This document shows positions 1 to 9,381 of a stretch of 64,000 nt of DNA, piece by piece (position 1 is the stretch's first letter; each line of letters begins with the position of its first letter). A program made the position numbers and the translations under genes. Origin of the DNA: Corynebacterium liangguodongii. GTDB lineage: Bacteria > Actinomycetota > Actinomycetes > Mycobacteriales > Mycobacteriaceae. The DNA is taken from positions 1,922,001 through 1,986,000 of the forward strand of contig NZ_CP026948.1 in the NCBI RefSeq assembly GCF_003070865.1, written 5' to 3'. Below the pieces are notes generated by a model. That model was not told the origin of the DNA and ran no database searches. It was given only the letters and a program-made list of their open reading frames with translations.

Positions 1-635
1 TGGTGGGGGCGCCACGCGTCATCAACACGCAGGTAGAAGATGTAGTCATCCCCCGCCCACGTGGCACCGTAGAAGACGTCGGTGAGGTGGTCGTCGAAAC
101 GCATGCCCGACTCGATGTCCTTCACACACAGCTCGAAGCGCTCATCGCCTGAGGTGTCGAACGAGTAGGCTAAACGCTTGCCCGAGGGGGAGACGCTGGA
201 GGCACCGAGCGAGAAGAACTCATGGCCGGCGGCGAGCTCGTTGATGTCGAGCAGGACGCTCTCGCCGGGCAGCGGGGAGCCGTCCTCTGGCAGCTGCGGC
301 GGGGTCCAGGGGTGCTCCGTGGCCGCCTTGACGCGGCACGACACGCCGTAGTCCTTGCCTTCGATCGTGCGGCCGTAGTACCACCAGCCGCCCTTGCGCG
401 TGGGCACGGACATGTCTGTCTCTTTCACGCGGCCCTTGATCTCGGAGTACACGGTGTCCGCAAGCTCGGAAAGATGCGCCGTGTTCGCCTCCGTATAGGC
501 GTTTTCCGCCTCAAGGTAGGCGATGGTGGCCGGGTTCGTCTTCTCCCGCAGCCACTCGTAGTTATCCACCACCTCGCGCCCGTGGAACGAGCGGGTGATC
601 GGGTGTTTTTCTGCCTTCGGTGCTTCGGTGCTCAT
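1..635 (-). CDS. ptrB: Oligopeptidase B / prolyl oligopeptidase family (S9A), N-terminal part
   Basis: This is the first 211 codons of a gene that runs off the left edge. The protein begins MSTEAPKAEKHPITRSFHGREVVDNY and continues with DNYEWLREKTNP, the typical N-terminus of S9A serine peptidases, followed by the start of the beta-propeller (VSPSGKRLAYSFDTSGDE, YIFYLRVDDAW). The catalytic alpha/beta-hydrolase domain lies outside the window, so the active site cannot be checked. The family is cytosolic and cleaves short peptides, after basic residues in oligopeptidase B. The neighbour purC matches the ptrB-purC order I recall from C. glutamicum. The start is the ATG at 633-635. Confidence 0.85.
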   Translation of the reverse strand, partial: MSTEAPKAEKHPITRSFHGREVVDNYEWLREKTNPATIAYLEAENAYTEANTAHLSELADTVYSEIKGRVKETDMSVPTRKGGWWYYGRTIEGKDYGVSCRVKAATEHPWTPPQLPEDGSPLPGESVLLDINELAAGHEFFSLGASSVSPSGKRLAYSFDTSGDERFELCVKDIESGMRFDDHLTDVFYGATWAGDDYIFYLRVDDAWRPH

Positions 636-684
636 AGGTGCCCTAGTCTAGCGCCGGGATCGAGCCTAGCGCCGGCACGTGGCA

Positions 685-1590
685 CTAGGCGTTGGCTCCA
701 GGCCAGGTGCAGAACTTCTCGCCGCTGAGCCGCTCGTAGGCCTCGATGTAGCGGTCCCGGGTCGCCTCCACGACCGCCCCCGGCAGCTCAGGCGGCTCGG
801 TGCCCCCCGCCGGGCTCCAATTCGCCTTCGGCCCGGTGAGCCAGTTGCGCACGTACTGCTTATCAAAGCTGGGCTGAACCTTGCCCGGCTCGTAGGAATC
901 GGCGGGCCAGTAGCGGGAGGAATCGGGGGTCAGCACTTCGTCCGCAAGCACGAGATTTCCCTCGGCATCGAGCCCGAACTCCAGCTTCGTATCCGCGAGG
1001 ATAATCCCGCGGCTGAGCGCGTAGGCGGCCGCGGCGGAGTAGACCGCGAGCGTCGTCTCCTTCAGCTTCATCGCCAGCTCCTCCCCCAGCTTCGAGGCGA
1101 CGTAAGAAAACGAAACGTTTTCGTCGTGCTCCCCCTGCTCAGCCTTCGTTGCCGGGGTGAAAATCGGCTCGGAGAGCCGCGAGGCCTCCACCAGCCCGGC
1201 GGGCAGCATCACGCCGCAGATCCGACCCGTGGCGTCGTACTCTTTCTTCCCCGAACCGGTGAGGTAGCCGCGCGCGACGCACTCAAACGGGATCATCTCT
1301 AAGCGCTTGACCACGTGGGCGCGACCGAGCACTTCCTCCGGGATGCGCTCATCAGTCACCGGGCCAGCGAGGTGGTTGGGCAGGCCGAGTTCCCTTTCGA
1401 GGAGGTCGAAGAACAAGGTGCTGGTAGCCGTGAGGATCCTGCCCTTGTCCGGGATTTCCGGGGTCAGCGAGTAGTCGAACGCGGAGATGCGATCCGTTGC
1501 CAGCATGAGCAAAGTGTCGCGGTCCACCTCATAGATCTCGCGGACCTTGCCCGCGGAGAGGTGGGTGTAATCGGATAACTCTGGGCGCAT
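685..1590 (-). CDS. purC: Phosphoribosylaminoimidazole-succinocarboxamide synthase (SAICAR synthetase)
   Basis: 301 residues. PurC joins aspartate to CAIR with ATP in de novo purine synthesis. Family landmarks are [28 protein letters not shown] at the N-terminus, [26 protein letters not shown] in the middle and [15 protein letters not shown] (metal/ATP site) towards the C-terminus. The reading frame stays open further upstream, but the family N-terminus starts at [11 protein letters not shown], so the ATG at 1588-1590 is preferred; the longer version would run into the divergent lipoprotein gene. The gene stands beside ptrB, with purB and purD a few kilobases away, so purine genes are near one another here but do not form one operon. 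Confidence 0.95.
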   Translation of the reverse strand: MRPELSDYTHLSAGKVREIYEVDRDTLLMLATDRISAFDYSLTPEIPDKGRILTATSTLFFDLLERELGLPNHLAGPVTDERIPEEVLGRAHVVKRLEMIPFECVARGYLTGSGKKEYDATGRICGVMLPAGLVEASRLSEPIFTPATKAEQGEHDENVSFSYVASKLGEELAMKLKETTLAVYSAAAAYALSRGIILADTKLEFGLDAEGNLVLADEVLTPDSSRYWPADSYEPGKVQPSFDKQYVRNWLTGPKANWSPAGGTEPPELPGAVVEATRDRYIEAYERLSGEKFCTWPGANA

Positions 1591-1664
1591 GATGTCAAAG
1601 CATAGTCCCGCAGCGCGCAAGGTCGAATCGGAGCGCGCGGGCGGGATCGGAGCAGAGGGTGCCC

Positions 1665-1670
1665 TAATGT
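1665..1670 (+). promoter_or_regulatory. Candidate -10 box (TAATGT) for the lipoprotein gene
   Basis: TAATGT lies 6 nt before the ATG at 1677 and no Shine-Dalgarno sequence is visible. The arrangement fits a leaderless transcript starting at or next to the start codon. This is read from spacing only. Confidence 0.4.
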
Positions 1671-1676
1671 AGAGCC

Positions 1677-2444
1677 ATGCTCTCCACACCCCGCCTCCTC
1701 GCCATGTGCGCCGCCGCGTGCCTTGCGGCCGGTACCCTCGGCGCCTGCGCAGGGCCGCGGTCTCCGCAGCTCACCACCACCGCCGCCGAGCCGCTGACCG
1801 AGCTAGCCGGCAAGCCGGATGGCTTCACCCCGACCGACGACGGCGCCACGCTCAGCTTCGGCGAGACTGCCTACGTCGTCACCACGGGCTTTGATACGGG
1901 CCTTCCTGTCTATTGGGAGGTGAGGGTGGATTCACCCCGCACCCTCACCGTCGACCAGGTCACCGAGAACATCGGGCAGGACCCGGCCATGATCGGACGG
2001 CCCGCCCCGAAGCAGCGCGGCTCTGGATCTTCAGGGTCCACTGGGGCCTCTGACAGCGACGATGAGACCACCACGAGCGCCGCGCCGCCACCCGAGAGCT
2101 TCGCGGGGTTTTCCTGCTTCGTCGCCACCTTCACCCCGGTCGCCTTCGGCACCGACGGGGCGGACATCTCGGTGGCGCTGCCAAGCGTCACCCCGGTTGA
2201 TGACGCCGGGCTGCGCGCAAACTTCGTCGAGCGCGACGACAACCTCTACTGCGGGTTGGAAAGCAACGATCCGCTGCCCGCCTACACGGGAGATATCACC
2301 CTCGGCCGGAGCTACGAGCGGGCGGTTGTGACCTGGGCCGGCAAGCGCGATCGCGGCATCGTCGGCACCGGTGTGGAGCTTGCCACCGTGGTCAGCCCTC
2401 GCAACACCGCCCAGCCCGCGCAGACGATCCGCTGGCAGGACTAG
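1677..2444 (+). CDS. Secreted lipoprotein of unknown function
   Basis: 255 residues. A signal peptide with the lipobox LGAC ends at about residue 24 ([10 protein letters not shown]...AGTLGACAG), so the mature protein should be lipid-anchored on the outer face of the membrane. A Ser/Thr/Asp-rich low-complexity linker (residues about 108-135) precedes a C-terminal domain with one Cys pair (FSCF and YCGL). It could belong to the DUF3558-like mycobacterial and corynebacterial lipoproteins, but I see no diagnostic motif. It is transcribed divergently from purC and convergent with purB, whose stop is only 7 bp away, so it is probably monocistronic. Confidence 0.8.
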   Translation: MLSTPRLLAMCAAACLAAGTLGACAGPRSPQLTTTAAEPLTELAGKPDGFTPTDDGATLSFGETAYVVTTGFDTGLPVYWEVRVDSPRTLTVDQVTENIGQDPAMIGRPAPKQRGSGSSGSTGASDSDDETTTSAAPPPESFAGFSCFVATFTPVAFGTDGADISVALPSVTPVDDAGLRANFVERDDNLYCGLESNDPLPAYTGDITLGRSYERAVVTWAGKRDRGIVGTGVELATVVSPRNTAQPAQTIRWQD

Positions 2445-2451
2445 GTTTTTC

Positions 2452-3891
2452 TTAGAGGATCTCGCCTGGGGCGTAGGCGGCGGCGCCCGGGTGGGCGTCG
2501 ACAAGCGATTGAATGCGCGCGAGCACGCGGTCGACCTGGGAGCTCGCCGCCCCGATGAACGCATTGCGGTCCGCGAGTGCCTTGTCGAGGTCCGCGCGGC
2601 CAAGCGGCAGGCGCTCGTCGGCGGCGAGACGTTCAATGAGGTTTTGCTCCGCGCCGCTCTCGCGCATATCCAGCGCCATGGCCACCGCGTGCTCCTTGAT
2701 CACCTCGTGGGCGGTCTCGCGGCCCACGCCCGCGCGCACGGCCGCCATGAGGATGCGGGTGGTGGCGAGGAACGGCAGGTAGCGATCGAGCTCGCGGGTG
2801 ATCATCGCGGGAAACGCCCCGAACTCGTCGAGGACGGTGAGGAAGGTCTCCAGCTGACCGTCGATGGCGAAAAACGCGTCCGGCAGCGCAACCCGGCGCA
2901 CGACCGAGCAGAACACATCGCCCTCGTTCCACTGCTGGCCGGCAAGATCCGCGACCATGGTGAGGTAGCCGCGCAGGATGACCTGGAAGCCGCAGACGCG
3001 TTCGCAGGAGCGGGCGTTCATCTTGTGCGGCATGGCCGAGGATCCGACCTGGCCCTCCTTGAAGCCCTCCGTGACGGTCTCATTGCCCGCCATGAGGCGG
3101 ATGGTTGTGGCAAGGCTCGACGGGCCGGCGCCGAGCTGTACGAGAGCGGAGATGGCCTCGAAATCCAGGCTGCGCGGGTAGACCTGCCCGACGGAGTCGA
3201 AGGTGCGATCGAAGCCAAGGTGGCGGGCAATTGCGTGCTCCAGCTCACCGAGCTTGGCCTCGTCGCCGCCCATCAGGTCGAGCATGTCCTGAGCCGTCCC
3301 CATCGGGCCCTTAATGCCGCGCAGCGGGTAGCTCGTGAGAAGCTGCTCGATGCGCTCTGTGGCGATGAGAATTTCTTCGGCGGCGGAGGCAAACCGCTTG
3401 CCCAGCGTGGTCGCCTGCGCCGCGACGTTGTGCGAGCGCCCGGCCATGACGAGGTCCTTGTACTGCTCCGCGCGGTTGCCCACGGCCTTGAGCAGCGCGA
3501 TCGCCTTATTTCGGGTGAGCTCGAGCGCGCGCATGATCTGCAGCTGCTCGACGTTTTCGGTGAGGTCGCGGCTGGTCATGCCCTTGTGGATGTGCTCGTG
3601 GCCGGCCAGCGCGTTGAACTCCTCAATGCGCGCCTTGACGTCGTGGCGGGTGACCTTTTCGCGCTCGGCGATACTCGCCAGATCAACCTTGTCGACGGCC
3701 TCCTCGTAGGCCTCAATGGCCTCATCCGGGATCTTCACCCCGAGGCCCTTCTGGGCCTTCATCACGGCGATCCAAAGCTGGCGTTCCAGCACGATCTTGT
3801 GCTCGGCGCTCCACAGCGACGCCATCTCCGGCGAGGCGTAGCGGTTGGACAGGACGTTTGCGTTCATCGGCTTCACAGACACGGGCTCCAT
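2452..3891 (-). CDS. purB: Adenylosuccinate lyase
   Basis: 479 residues. PurB eliminates fumarate from SAICAR and from adenylosuccinate in purine synthesis. The fumarase/lyase superfamily signature GSSAMPHKMNAR is present, as are HKGMTSRDLTENVEQ (substrate His region) and AGRSHNVAAQATTLGKR. Length fits the family. The frame remains open for another 110 codons upstream, but homologues begin near NVLSNRYASPEM. Two starts are possible: ATG at 3889-3891 (MEPVSVKPMNANVL, used here) and ATG at 3865-3867 (MNANVL); neither has a strong ribosome site. The 112 bp upstream are shared with the divergent HNH nuclease gene. Confidence 0.93.
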   Translation of the reverse strand: MEPVSVKPMNANVLSNRYASPEMASLWSAEHKIVLERQLWIAVMKAQKGLGVKIPDEAIEAYEEAVDKVDLASIAEREKVTRHDVKARIEEFNALAGHEHIHKGMTSRDLTENVEQLQIMRALELTRNKAIALLKAVGNRAEQYKDLVMAGRSHNVAAQATTLGKRFASAAEEILIATERIEQLLTSYPLRGIKGPMGTAQDMLDLMGGDEAKLGELEHAIARHLGFDRTFDSVGQVYPRSLDFEAISALVQLGAGPSSLATTIRLMAGNETVTEGFKEGQVGSSAMPHKMNARSCERVCGFQVILRGYLTMVADLAGQQWNEGDVFCSVVRRVALPDAFFAIDGQLETFLTVLDEFGAFPAMITRELDRYLPFLATTRILMAAVRAGVGRETAHEVIKEHAVAMALDMRESGAEQNLIERLAADERLPLGRADLDKALADRNAFIGAASSQVDRVLARIQSLVDAHPGAAAYAPGEIL

Positions 3892-4003
3892 TATTCCACG
3901 CCGCCATAACATCGTCCCCATTTCGCACATGTGTTCTATTTTGTGGGGTACGTGTCGCGACAGGACTCTACACTGAGTCCATCTTGAGGAAAGGAGGGGA
4001 ACC

Positions 4004-5464
4004 ATGACCGCAATCGCTTCACTCGTAGCCACAATCGAGTCCGCGTTCAACGAGCTGAGCTCGCTTTTCGACGACCCCTCCGCCCTCCACTTCGACACCA
4101 TCCGCGCAGATATGGAACGGCTGGAGAAGGCGGCCAACGCTAAAGCCTTCATCGACGCCTCCTTCGCATACATCTGCGACCGCGACGGCGCAGGCCGCTC
4201 GGTCGGCGGGCGCCACGCCAACGACTACCTCGAGACGGCCCTCGACCTCTCCCGCGCCGAAGCCTTCCGCCGGATCAGCCGCGGCCGCGACCTCTTCGCG
4301 CCACCACCGCCGCCCCCGCCTCCACCACCGCCGGGCGGTAACGACGACCCTCTTGGCGTCGGCGGCTGCTCCCCCGACCCCGGCGAGTCGCAGAAAAAGG
4401 CCCGCGAATCCTCCCGCGGGATCGGTGCAGAAAAGCAGGGAATCATCGACTCCGAGCTGCGTGGCCTGTCCAAGGAGGCGTCGTGCGAGCGTGCAGCGAT
4501 CCACGCCCGTGCCTTAGCGGAGGCGAAGGAGCGCCCCGCGAGCGACCTGCGCAAGCTCGTGCGCAGCCTCGTCAACAAGGCGAACCGCGCCCACCGCCCG
4601 CCGGCCGACCCGAATGCAGGCTACGCGGCCCGCGGCATCAAGGCCGGGCCGCAAAAGGCGGACGGGACCTTTGACGTCACCGCGACGATGACCGCCGGGC
4701 ACTGGGCCCTGTTTAAGGCCCTGCTCGACTCGGATTCCGGCCCCGGCTCGAACACGGGCGGGCCATCGTCCGAGGACTCACGCACTCCCACCCAGCGACG
4801 CTTCGACCAGTTCTGGCGCATCCTCGGCCAGTACGAGGCCGACCGGCAGGTCAAAAACCGCGGCGCCGCCTCCGTCGCGCTCGCCATCACCCTAGATGAC
4901 CTCGCCGACGCCGACCACCACACGACGTTTATGACAAACGTGGGGGTAGAGCTCTCCTGTTTCGACCTCATCCGCCTCGGCATGGGCGGCACGGAGGACT
5001 TCATCGTCCACGTCGACCGGGTGACCGGCATCCCGATCTCGCTGGGCCGCACGAGGCTCGCCAGCGTGGAGCAGCGCATCGCCATGCTCGCCGTCCAAGG
5101 GGTATGCGCCTGGGTCGGCTGCGACGTGCCTCTGTCGGAGACCGAGGCCCACCACATGCTGGCCTACGTCCAGGGCGGCAACACCGACCTGCCGAACCTC
5201 GCCGGGCTGTGCCGACGCCACCACTCGTGGAACAACGACTCCCGGGACGGCCACGCGGGCAGATCCCACGTGGTGAGGTGCTCCGACACAGGCCGGATCG
5301 GGGTGGTCTCCCCCGACGGCACCATCGCCTTCAACGAGACCGTCTCCTACCACCACTCCCCCGGTGCGAAGCTGAGACGGCGCCCCAGCCCCGCTGGCCG
5401 GGAGCCCGATCCCCCGCTTTTTCGGCCCCCGCCAGCGCCTAGAGCGAGATCCGCCCCTCGATAG
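4004..5464 (+). CDS. DUF222 / HNH endonuclease domain protein
   Basis: 486 residues. An N-terminal DUF222 helical region (about 1-300) is followed by a C-terminal HNH fold: CAWVGCD, then [34 protein letters not shown], containing the Cys pairs and the HH/N/H residues expected of an HNH nuclease. This family is multi-copy in actinobacteria and some members contain REP13E12-like repeats; its biological role is not established. An eleven-proline run sits near residue 105 and interrupts the DUF222 part, probably as a flexible linker. The start is supported by a strong ribosome site (AGGAAAGGAGG) 6-12 nt upstream. The 3' end overlaps the end of convergent purD by 26 bp. Confidence 0.85.
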   Translation: MTAIASLVATIESAFNELSSLFDDPSALHFDTIRADMERLEKAANAKAFIDASFAYICDRDGAGRSVGGRHANDYLETALDLSRAEAFRRISRGRDLFAPPPPPPPPPPPGGNDDPLGVGGCSPDPGESQKKARESSRGIGAEKQGIIDSELRGLSKEASCERAAIHARALAEAKERPASDLRKLVRSLVNKANRAHRPPADPNAGYAARGIKAGPQKADGTFDVTATMTAGHWALFKALLDSDSGPGSNTGGPSSEDSRTPTQRRFDQFWRILGQYEADRQVKNRGAASVALAITLDDLADADHHTTFMTNVGVELSCFDLIRLGMGGTEDFIVHVDRVTGIPISLGRTRLASVEQRIAMLAVQGVCAWVGCDVPLSETEAHHMLAYVQGGNTDLPNLAGLCRRHHSWNNDSRDGHAGRSHVVRCSDTGRIGVVSPDGTIAFNETVSYHHSPGAKLRRRPSPAGREPDPPLFRPPPAPRARSAPR

Positions 5465-6686
5465 CCGCCCGGGCAATGTCCCGGCGGTAGAACGAGCCTT
5501 GCAACTCGACCTTTTCCACCTCCGCGTAGGCCGCCCCAACGGCCTCCGCCAGCGTGCCTCCCTGCCCGAGCGCGTTGAGGACGCGACCACCCGCCGAGAG
5601 ATACGAACCGTCGCGGGAGGTCGTTCCCGCATGCAGGATCCGTGTCGGGTCATTGAGATTGTCCCCGCTCAGCGCATCCCCTGTCCGGGGCGCGGCGGGG
5701 TAGTTCTCCGCGGCGAGCACGACGGTCGCGGCGTAACCTTGCTTCCACCGCAGGGCGGGCAGGTCGGCGAGGGTGCCGGTGGCGACGGCAAAGAGGGCGT
5801 CGACAAGCGGGGTCTCGAGCAGCGACAACACCGCCTGCGTCTCGGGGTCCCCGAAGCGGGCGTTGAACTCCACCACCGCCGGGCCCTGCGGCCCCCACGC
5901 CGCACCCACGTAGAGGATGCCCTGGTAGGGGATGCCGCGGGCGACCATTTCGCGGGCAACCGGCTCGGCGATCGACTCCACGATGCGCGAGACCCCATCC
6001 TCGGGCAACCACGGAAGCGGCGCGTAGGCGCCCATACCCCCGGTGTTGGGGCCTTGGTCACCATCGAAGGCGCGCTTGTGGTCCTGCGCCGGCAGCAGCG
6101 GCACGACCGTCTCGCCGTCCACCAGGCAGAACAGGGAGACCTCGGGGCCTTCGAGGAAGGACTCGAACAGCACGGGGTTGCCCGCCTCGATCACAGCGCG
6201 GGCGTGCGCGGCAGCTGCCTCGCGGTCGTCGGTGACCAGGACTCCCTTGCCGCCGGCCAATCCGTCGTCCTTGACCACGTAGTGCGGGCCGTAGGCGTCG
6301 AGCGCCTCCTCGATCCCCGCTGCATCGCTCACGCGCGTCGCCGCCGCCGTGAGCACCCCCGCCGAGGCCATGACCTCCTTCGCGAAGGCCTTCGAGCCCT
6401 CCAGCTGCGCCGCTGCCCGCGACGGGCCGAAGACGGTGAACCCCGCATCGCGCAGCGCATCGGTGGCCCCGGCCACCAACGGGATCTCCGGGCCGATGAC
6501 GACGAGCTCCGCCTCGATACGGCGGGCGAGTGCCACCACCGCCTCCGGGGAGGCGACGTCGACGGGGTGGACCTCGGCCAGGTTCGCCATGCCGGCGTTT
6601 CCGGGCGCGACGAAGAGTTCGTGGCCACAAAGCCCCTTGAGCAGGGCGTGTTCGCGGCCGCCCGAACCGATAACGAGGATGCGCAT
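5439..6686 (-). CDS. purD: Phosphoribosylamine-glycine ligase (GAR synthetase)
   Basis: 415 residues. PurD makes glycinamide ribonucleotide from phosphoribosylamine, glycine and ATP. It begins [19 protein letters not shown], the N-terminal GARS motif, and has an ATP-grasp core ([22 protein letters not shown]-like [17 protein letters not shown]). [14 protein letters not shown] is the family signature. The ATG at 6684-6686 places the canonical GSGGREH motif at residue 7; the frame is open further upstream but without homology. The gene ends 26 bp inside the convergent HNH gene. The HIT-family gene starts divergently 31 bp away, so the two share a very short promoter region. Confidence 0.95.
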   Translation of the reverse strand: MRILVIGSGGREHALLKGLCGHELFVAPGNAGMANLAEVHPVDVASPEAVVALARRIEAELVVIGPEIPLVAGATDALRDAGFTVFGPSRAAAQLEGSKAFAKEVMASAGVLTAAATRVSDAAGIEEALDAYGPHYVVKDDGLAGGKGVLVTDDREAAAAHARAVIEAGNPVLFESFLEGPEVSLFCLVDGETVVPLLPAQDHKRAFDGDQGPNTGGMGAYAPLPWLPEDGVSRIVESIAEPVAREMVARGIPYQGILYVGAAWGPQGPAVVEFNARFGDPETQAVLSLLETPLVDALFAVATGTLADLPALRWKQGYAATVVLAAENYPAAPRTGDALSGDNLNDPTRILHAGTTSRDGSYLSAGGRVLNALGQGGTLAEAVGAAYAEVEKVELQGSFYRRDIARAAIEGRISL

Positions 6687-6717
6687 GGCCTCCAATCTAC
6701 AGGTAGCCTGGGGGAGC

Positions 6718-7146
6718 ATGAGCACCGTGTTTAGCAAGATCATCGACGGGGAGATCCCGGGCCGCTTCGTCTACCGCGACGACACCGTCGCTGCGTTTCT
6801 CACCATCGAGCCCATCGCCTACGGCCACACCCTCATCGTGCCTATCGAAGAGGTCGATCGGTGGACCGACCTCGACCCGGCCACCTGGGCGCGGATGAAC
6901 GAGGTCGCGCAGAAGATCGGGGCGGCGATTATCGACTCCTTTAACGCGCCGCGCGCCGGATACCTCATCGCTGGCTTCGAGGTCCCCCACGCCCACATCC
7001 ACGTCTTCCCCGCCCGCGACATGAGCGGCTACAGCCTCGCCAACGTCATGCGCGCCGAGGACACAGACCCCGCGGAGATGGACCAGGCGGCCGCCGCGCT
7101 GCGCGAGCGCCTCGGCGTCGGCGAGGACGGGCGCGCGACCTCCTAG
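6718..7146 (+). CDS. HIT-family nucleotide-binding hydrolase
   Basis: 142 residues. The histidine triad reads HAHIHVF (His91, His93, His95), the catalytic motif of HIT hydrolases, which split nucleoside phosphoramidates or dinucleotides. The N-terminus [17 protein letters not shown] is typical of the Hint/HinT branch. The protein is cytosolic and the length normal. The physiological substrate cannot be predicted. The start is the ATG at 6718. The stop codon lies inside CTAG at 7143-7146, which is also the stop of the convergent sensor kinase gene, so the two genes share four bases. Confidence 0.9.
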   Translation: MSTVFSKIIDGEIPGRFVYRDDTVAAFLTIEPIAYGHTLIVPIEEVDRWTDLDPATWARMNEVAQKIGAAIIDSFNAPRAGYLIAGFEVPHAHIHVFPARDMSGYSLANVMRAEDTDPAEMDQAAAALRERLGVGEDGRATS

Positions 7147-8558
7147 GCCATCGGCAGGGAGAGCGTGAAGGTCGATCCTTTCCCGGGCGCTGTCTTGACG
7201 GTGATCGCCCCGCCGTGGGCCTCGACGATGGACTTCGTAATCGCCAAACCCAGCCCCGACCCGCCGCCGCCGGCCCGGTTGCGGGAGGTATCGGCGCGGT
7301 AGAAGCGCTCGAAGATGTGGTCGGCGTCCTCCTGGCGCATGCCCACCCCGTTATCGGCGACGTCGATAAAGACCTTATCTAGGTTCTCCCGCAGGGTGAT
7401 GGTGACCTCGGCGTCGGGCCCGCCGTGCTTAAAGGCATTGCTTACCAGGTTGAGCATCACCTGGTGCAGCCGGTCGGGATCGCCCTTGACCATGGGCACG
7501 TTCATTGCCTCGTTCTCGACGGTGAGAGTGCGGCCGGGGAAGGCCGCACGCGCGGTGCTCTTGACGGAGGAGACCACGTCGAACATGTCGACCTCGCGGG
7601 TCACGAGGCGGGCCCCCTCGGCGCGGGTGAGCGCGAGAAGGTCCTCGACGAGGAGCTTCATGCGGGCCGATTCCTCGTCGATTTTCGCAACGACCATGTC
7701 CGGGTCGTTGACGATGCCGGAGCGGTAGAGTTCCGCGTAGCCGCGCAGGCTGGTCAGCGGGGTGCGCAGCTCGTGGGAGGCGTCCCCGACGAAGCGGCGC
7801 ATCTGCTCCTCCTTCGCACGAGACTCCTCGATCGATTCTTGCAACTGCGCGACCATGGTGTTGACCGCGTAGGAGAGCTTTCCCACCTCCGTCTCGCGGG
7901 ACCAGGCGGGCACGCGGCGCTTCATGTCGCCGTCGGCAATCGCGAGGGCGGTGCCCTCCACAACGCGCAGAGGGGCGAGGGCGCGACGGATGAAGAAGTT
8001 TCCTGCGAACCCGACCACGATGACGGTCACGGTCCCGATCCCGAGCAGGACAACGGCGAGCGAGGTGAGCATGCGCTGCTCCACCTCGAGCGACTTGGCC
8101 ACGTACTCGATGCTGCCGTCGGGGTTTCGCATCGCTATCGCGCGCCACTCCCCCTCCTCGGTGCTGCCCGGAGCCGAGGGGATCGTCTGCGGGCCGAAAC
8201 CCTCCATCTCGAAGAAGTCCGGCCGCTCGGTCGAGCGGAACCCGTAGTAGTGGAGGCCTTCGACGCCGGGGTAGCTCACCGCCTGGCTAAACTCCGTCGG
8301 CGCTCCCAGCGCCGGCCAGGGGGTCGGTTGCCCGACCCAGGTCTGCAGCCCGGCGCGCAGCTCGTCATCCGCGCGCTGGAGGAGCAGACCGCGCATGAGC
8401 GTGTGGATTGCCAGCGAGCTCAGTCCCATGCCAAGCACGGCGATGATCAAGATGAGGGCGACGAGGCGCTTCTGCAGCGGGATCTGGCTGACCCGGGACT
8501 GGGTGGAGATGCTGGGAATGGAGGCGGGGTCGGGCGTCGCGCGCGAGGGCTGGCCCAT
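7143..8558 (-). CDS. phoS: Sensor histidine kinase, PhoS-like (phosphate starvation)
   Basis: 471 residues. Two membrane segments (about 31-52 and 165-187) flank an extracytoplasmic sensor region; then HAMP (about 190-245), a dimerisation/phospho-acceptor helix with DASHELRTPLTS (His262), and an ATPase domain with the N box (NLVSNAFKHGG), DNGVGM and GLGLAI. It should phosphorylate the response regulator encoded just upstream; only 3 bp separate that gene's stop from this start, so the pair is co-transcribed. The name follows from gene order (purD-HIT-phoS-phoR in C. glutamicum, as I recall it) and not from a ligand-specific motif, so another OmpR-class kinase is possible. Confidence 0.75.
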   Translation of the reverse strand: MGQPSRATPDPASIPSISTQSRVSQIPLQKRLVALILIIAVLGMGLSSLAIHTLMRGLLLQRADDELRAGLQTWVGQPTPWPALGAPTEFSQAVSYPGVEGLHYYGFRSTERPDFFEMEGFGPQTIPSAPGSTEEGEWRAIAMRNPDGSIEYVAKSLEVEQRMLTSLAVVLLGIGTVTVIVVGFAGNFFIRRALAPLRVVEGTALAIADGDMKRRVPAWSRETEVGKLSYAVNTMVAQLQESIEESRAKEEQMRRFVGDASHELRTPLTSLRGYAELYRSGIVNDPDMVVAKIDEESARMKLLVEDLLALTRAEGARLVTREVDMFDVVSSVKSTARAAFPGRTLTVENEAMNVPMVKGDPDRLHQVMLNLVSNAFKHGGPDAEVTITLRENLDKVFIDVADNGVGMRQEDADHIFERFYRADTSRNRAGGGGSGLGLAITKSIVEAHGGAITVKTAPGKGSTFTLSLPMA

Positions 8559-8561
8559 CGG

Positions 8562-9269
8562 CTACTGCCGCGGGGTGCGCAGGACGTAGCCGACGCCGCG
8601 CACGGTGTGGATGAGCGGAACCTCGCCGGTATCGACCTTGCGGCGAAGATACGAGATGTAGGACTCCACGACGTTGCCGTCGCCGCCGAAGTCGTAGTGC
8701 CAGACGTTGTCGAGGATCTTCGCCTTCGACAACACGACCTCAGCGTTAAGCATGAGATAGCGCAGAAGGTTGAACTCGGTGGGCGAGAGTTCGATGATCT
8801 CGCCGGACTTGGTCACCTCGTGGGTGTCGTCGTTAAGCGTCAAATCCGCGTAGCGCAGCGTGGCGTCGTTGTCGTCGCCGTCGGTGACGTTGCCGCGGCG
8901 CAGGATGACGCGCAGACGGGTGATCACCTCCTCGAGGCTAAACGGCTTGGTCACGTAGTCGTCCGCGCCGATGGTCAGGCCGTGGATGCGGTCTTCCACC
9001 GCGTCCTTCGCGGTGAGGAAGAGCACCGGGCCGTCGAGACCCTCGCTGCGCAGCTTGCCCAAAAGCTCGAAGCCGTCCATCCCCGGCATCATGACGTCGA
9101 GGATGTAGGCATCGGGCCGGAAGTCGCGGGCGAGCTTGAGCGCCTCCGGGCCCGAGTTGACGCTTTCGACCTCGAAGCCCTGGAAGCGCAGGGAGACGGT
9201 GAGGAGCTCGACGATGTTGGGTTCGTCGTCAACCACTAGGACCTTGACGCCATCGTTAGTATCGGCCAT
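8562..9269 (-). CDS. phoR: OmpR-family response regulator, PhoR-like
   Basis: 235 residues. The receiver domain (1-125) contains VVDDEP, the phospho-acceptor Asp58 in YILDVMMPGMDGFE, the conserved Thr (FLTAKD) and Lys (YVTKPFS). A winged-helix DNA-binding domain follows (about 140-232: ELSPTEFNLLRYLMLN...VVESYISYLRRKVD...IHTVRGVGYVLR). The ATG at 9267-9269 has a good ribosome site (GAAAGGAAC) upstream; the longer open frame has no homology. In C. glutamicum the PhoR regulator activates phosphate-starvation genes. Function here is inferred from domain type and synteny. The promoter region is shared with the divergent MFS exporter. Confidence 0.78.
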   Translation of the reverse strand: MADTNDGVKVLVVDDEPNIVELLTVSLRFQGFEVESVNSGPEALKLARDFRPDAYILDVMMPGMDGFELLGKLRSEGLDGPVLFLTAKDAVEDRIHGLTIGADDYVTKPFSLEEVITRLRVILRRGNVTDGDDNDATLRYADLTLNDDTHEVTKSGEIIELSPTEFNLLRYLMLNAEVVLSKAKILDNVWHYDFGGDGNVVESYISYLRRKVDTGEVPLIHTVRGVGYVLRTPRQ

Positions 9270-9368
9270 GGTGTTCCTTTCAATCCGATCTGTCCCGAAC
9301 AGTATCCTCCCAAATCCTGGACGTTTGCTGTAAGCCTCGCGTCGGATCTGTTCCCAATCTGCTGCGGG

Positions 9369-9374
9369 TACACT
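9369..9374 (+). promoter_or_regulatory. Candidate -10 box (TACACT) for the MFS gene
   Basis: TACACT is followed by 7 nt and then the ATG at 9382. There is no Shine-Dalgarno sequence, which suggests a leaderless transcript. Confidence 0.4.
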
Positions 9375-9381
9375 GCGGCTA

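Noticed and set aside
7425..9239. 604-codon open frame antisense to the two-component genes
   Set aside because: No recognisable domain; both opposing genes have full catalytic motifs.
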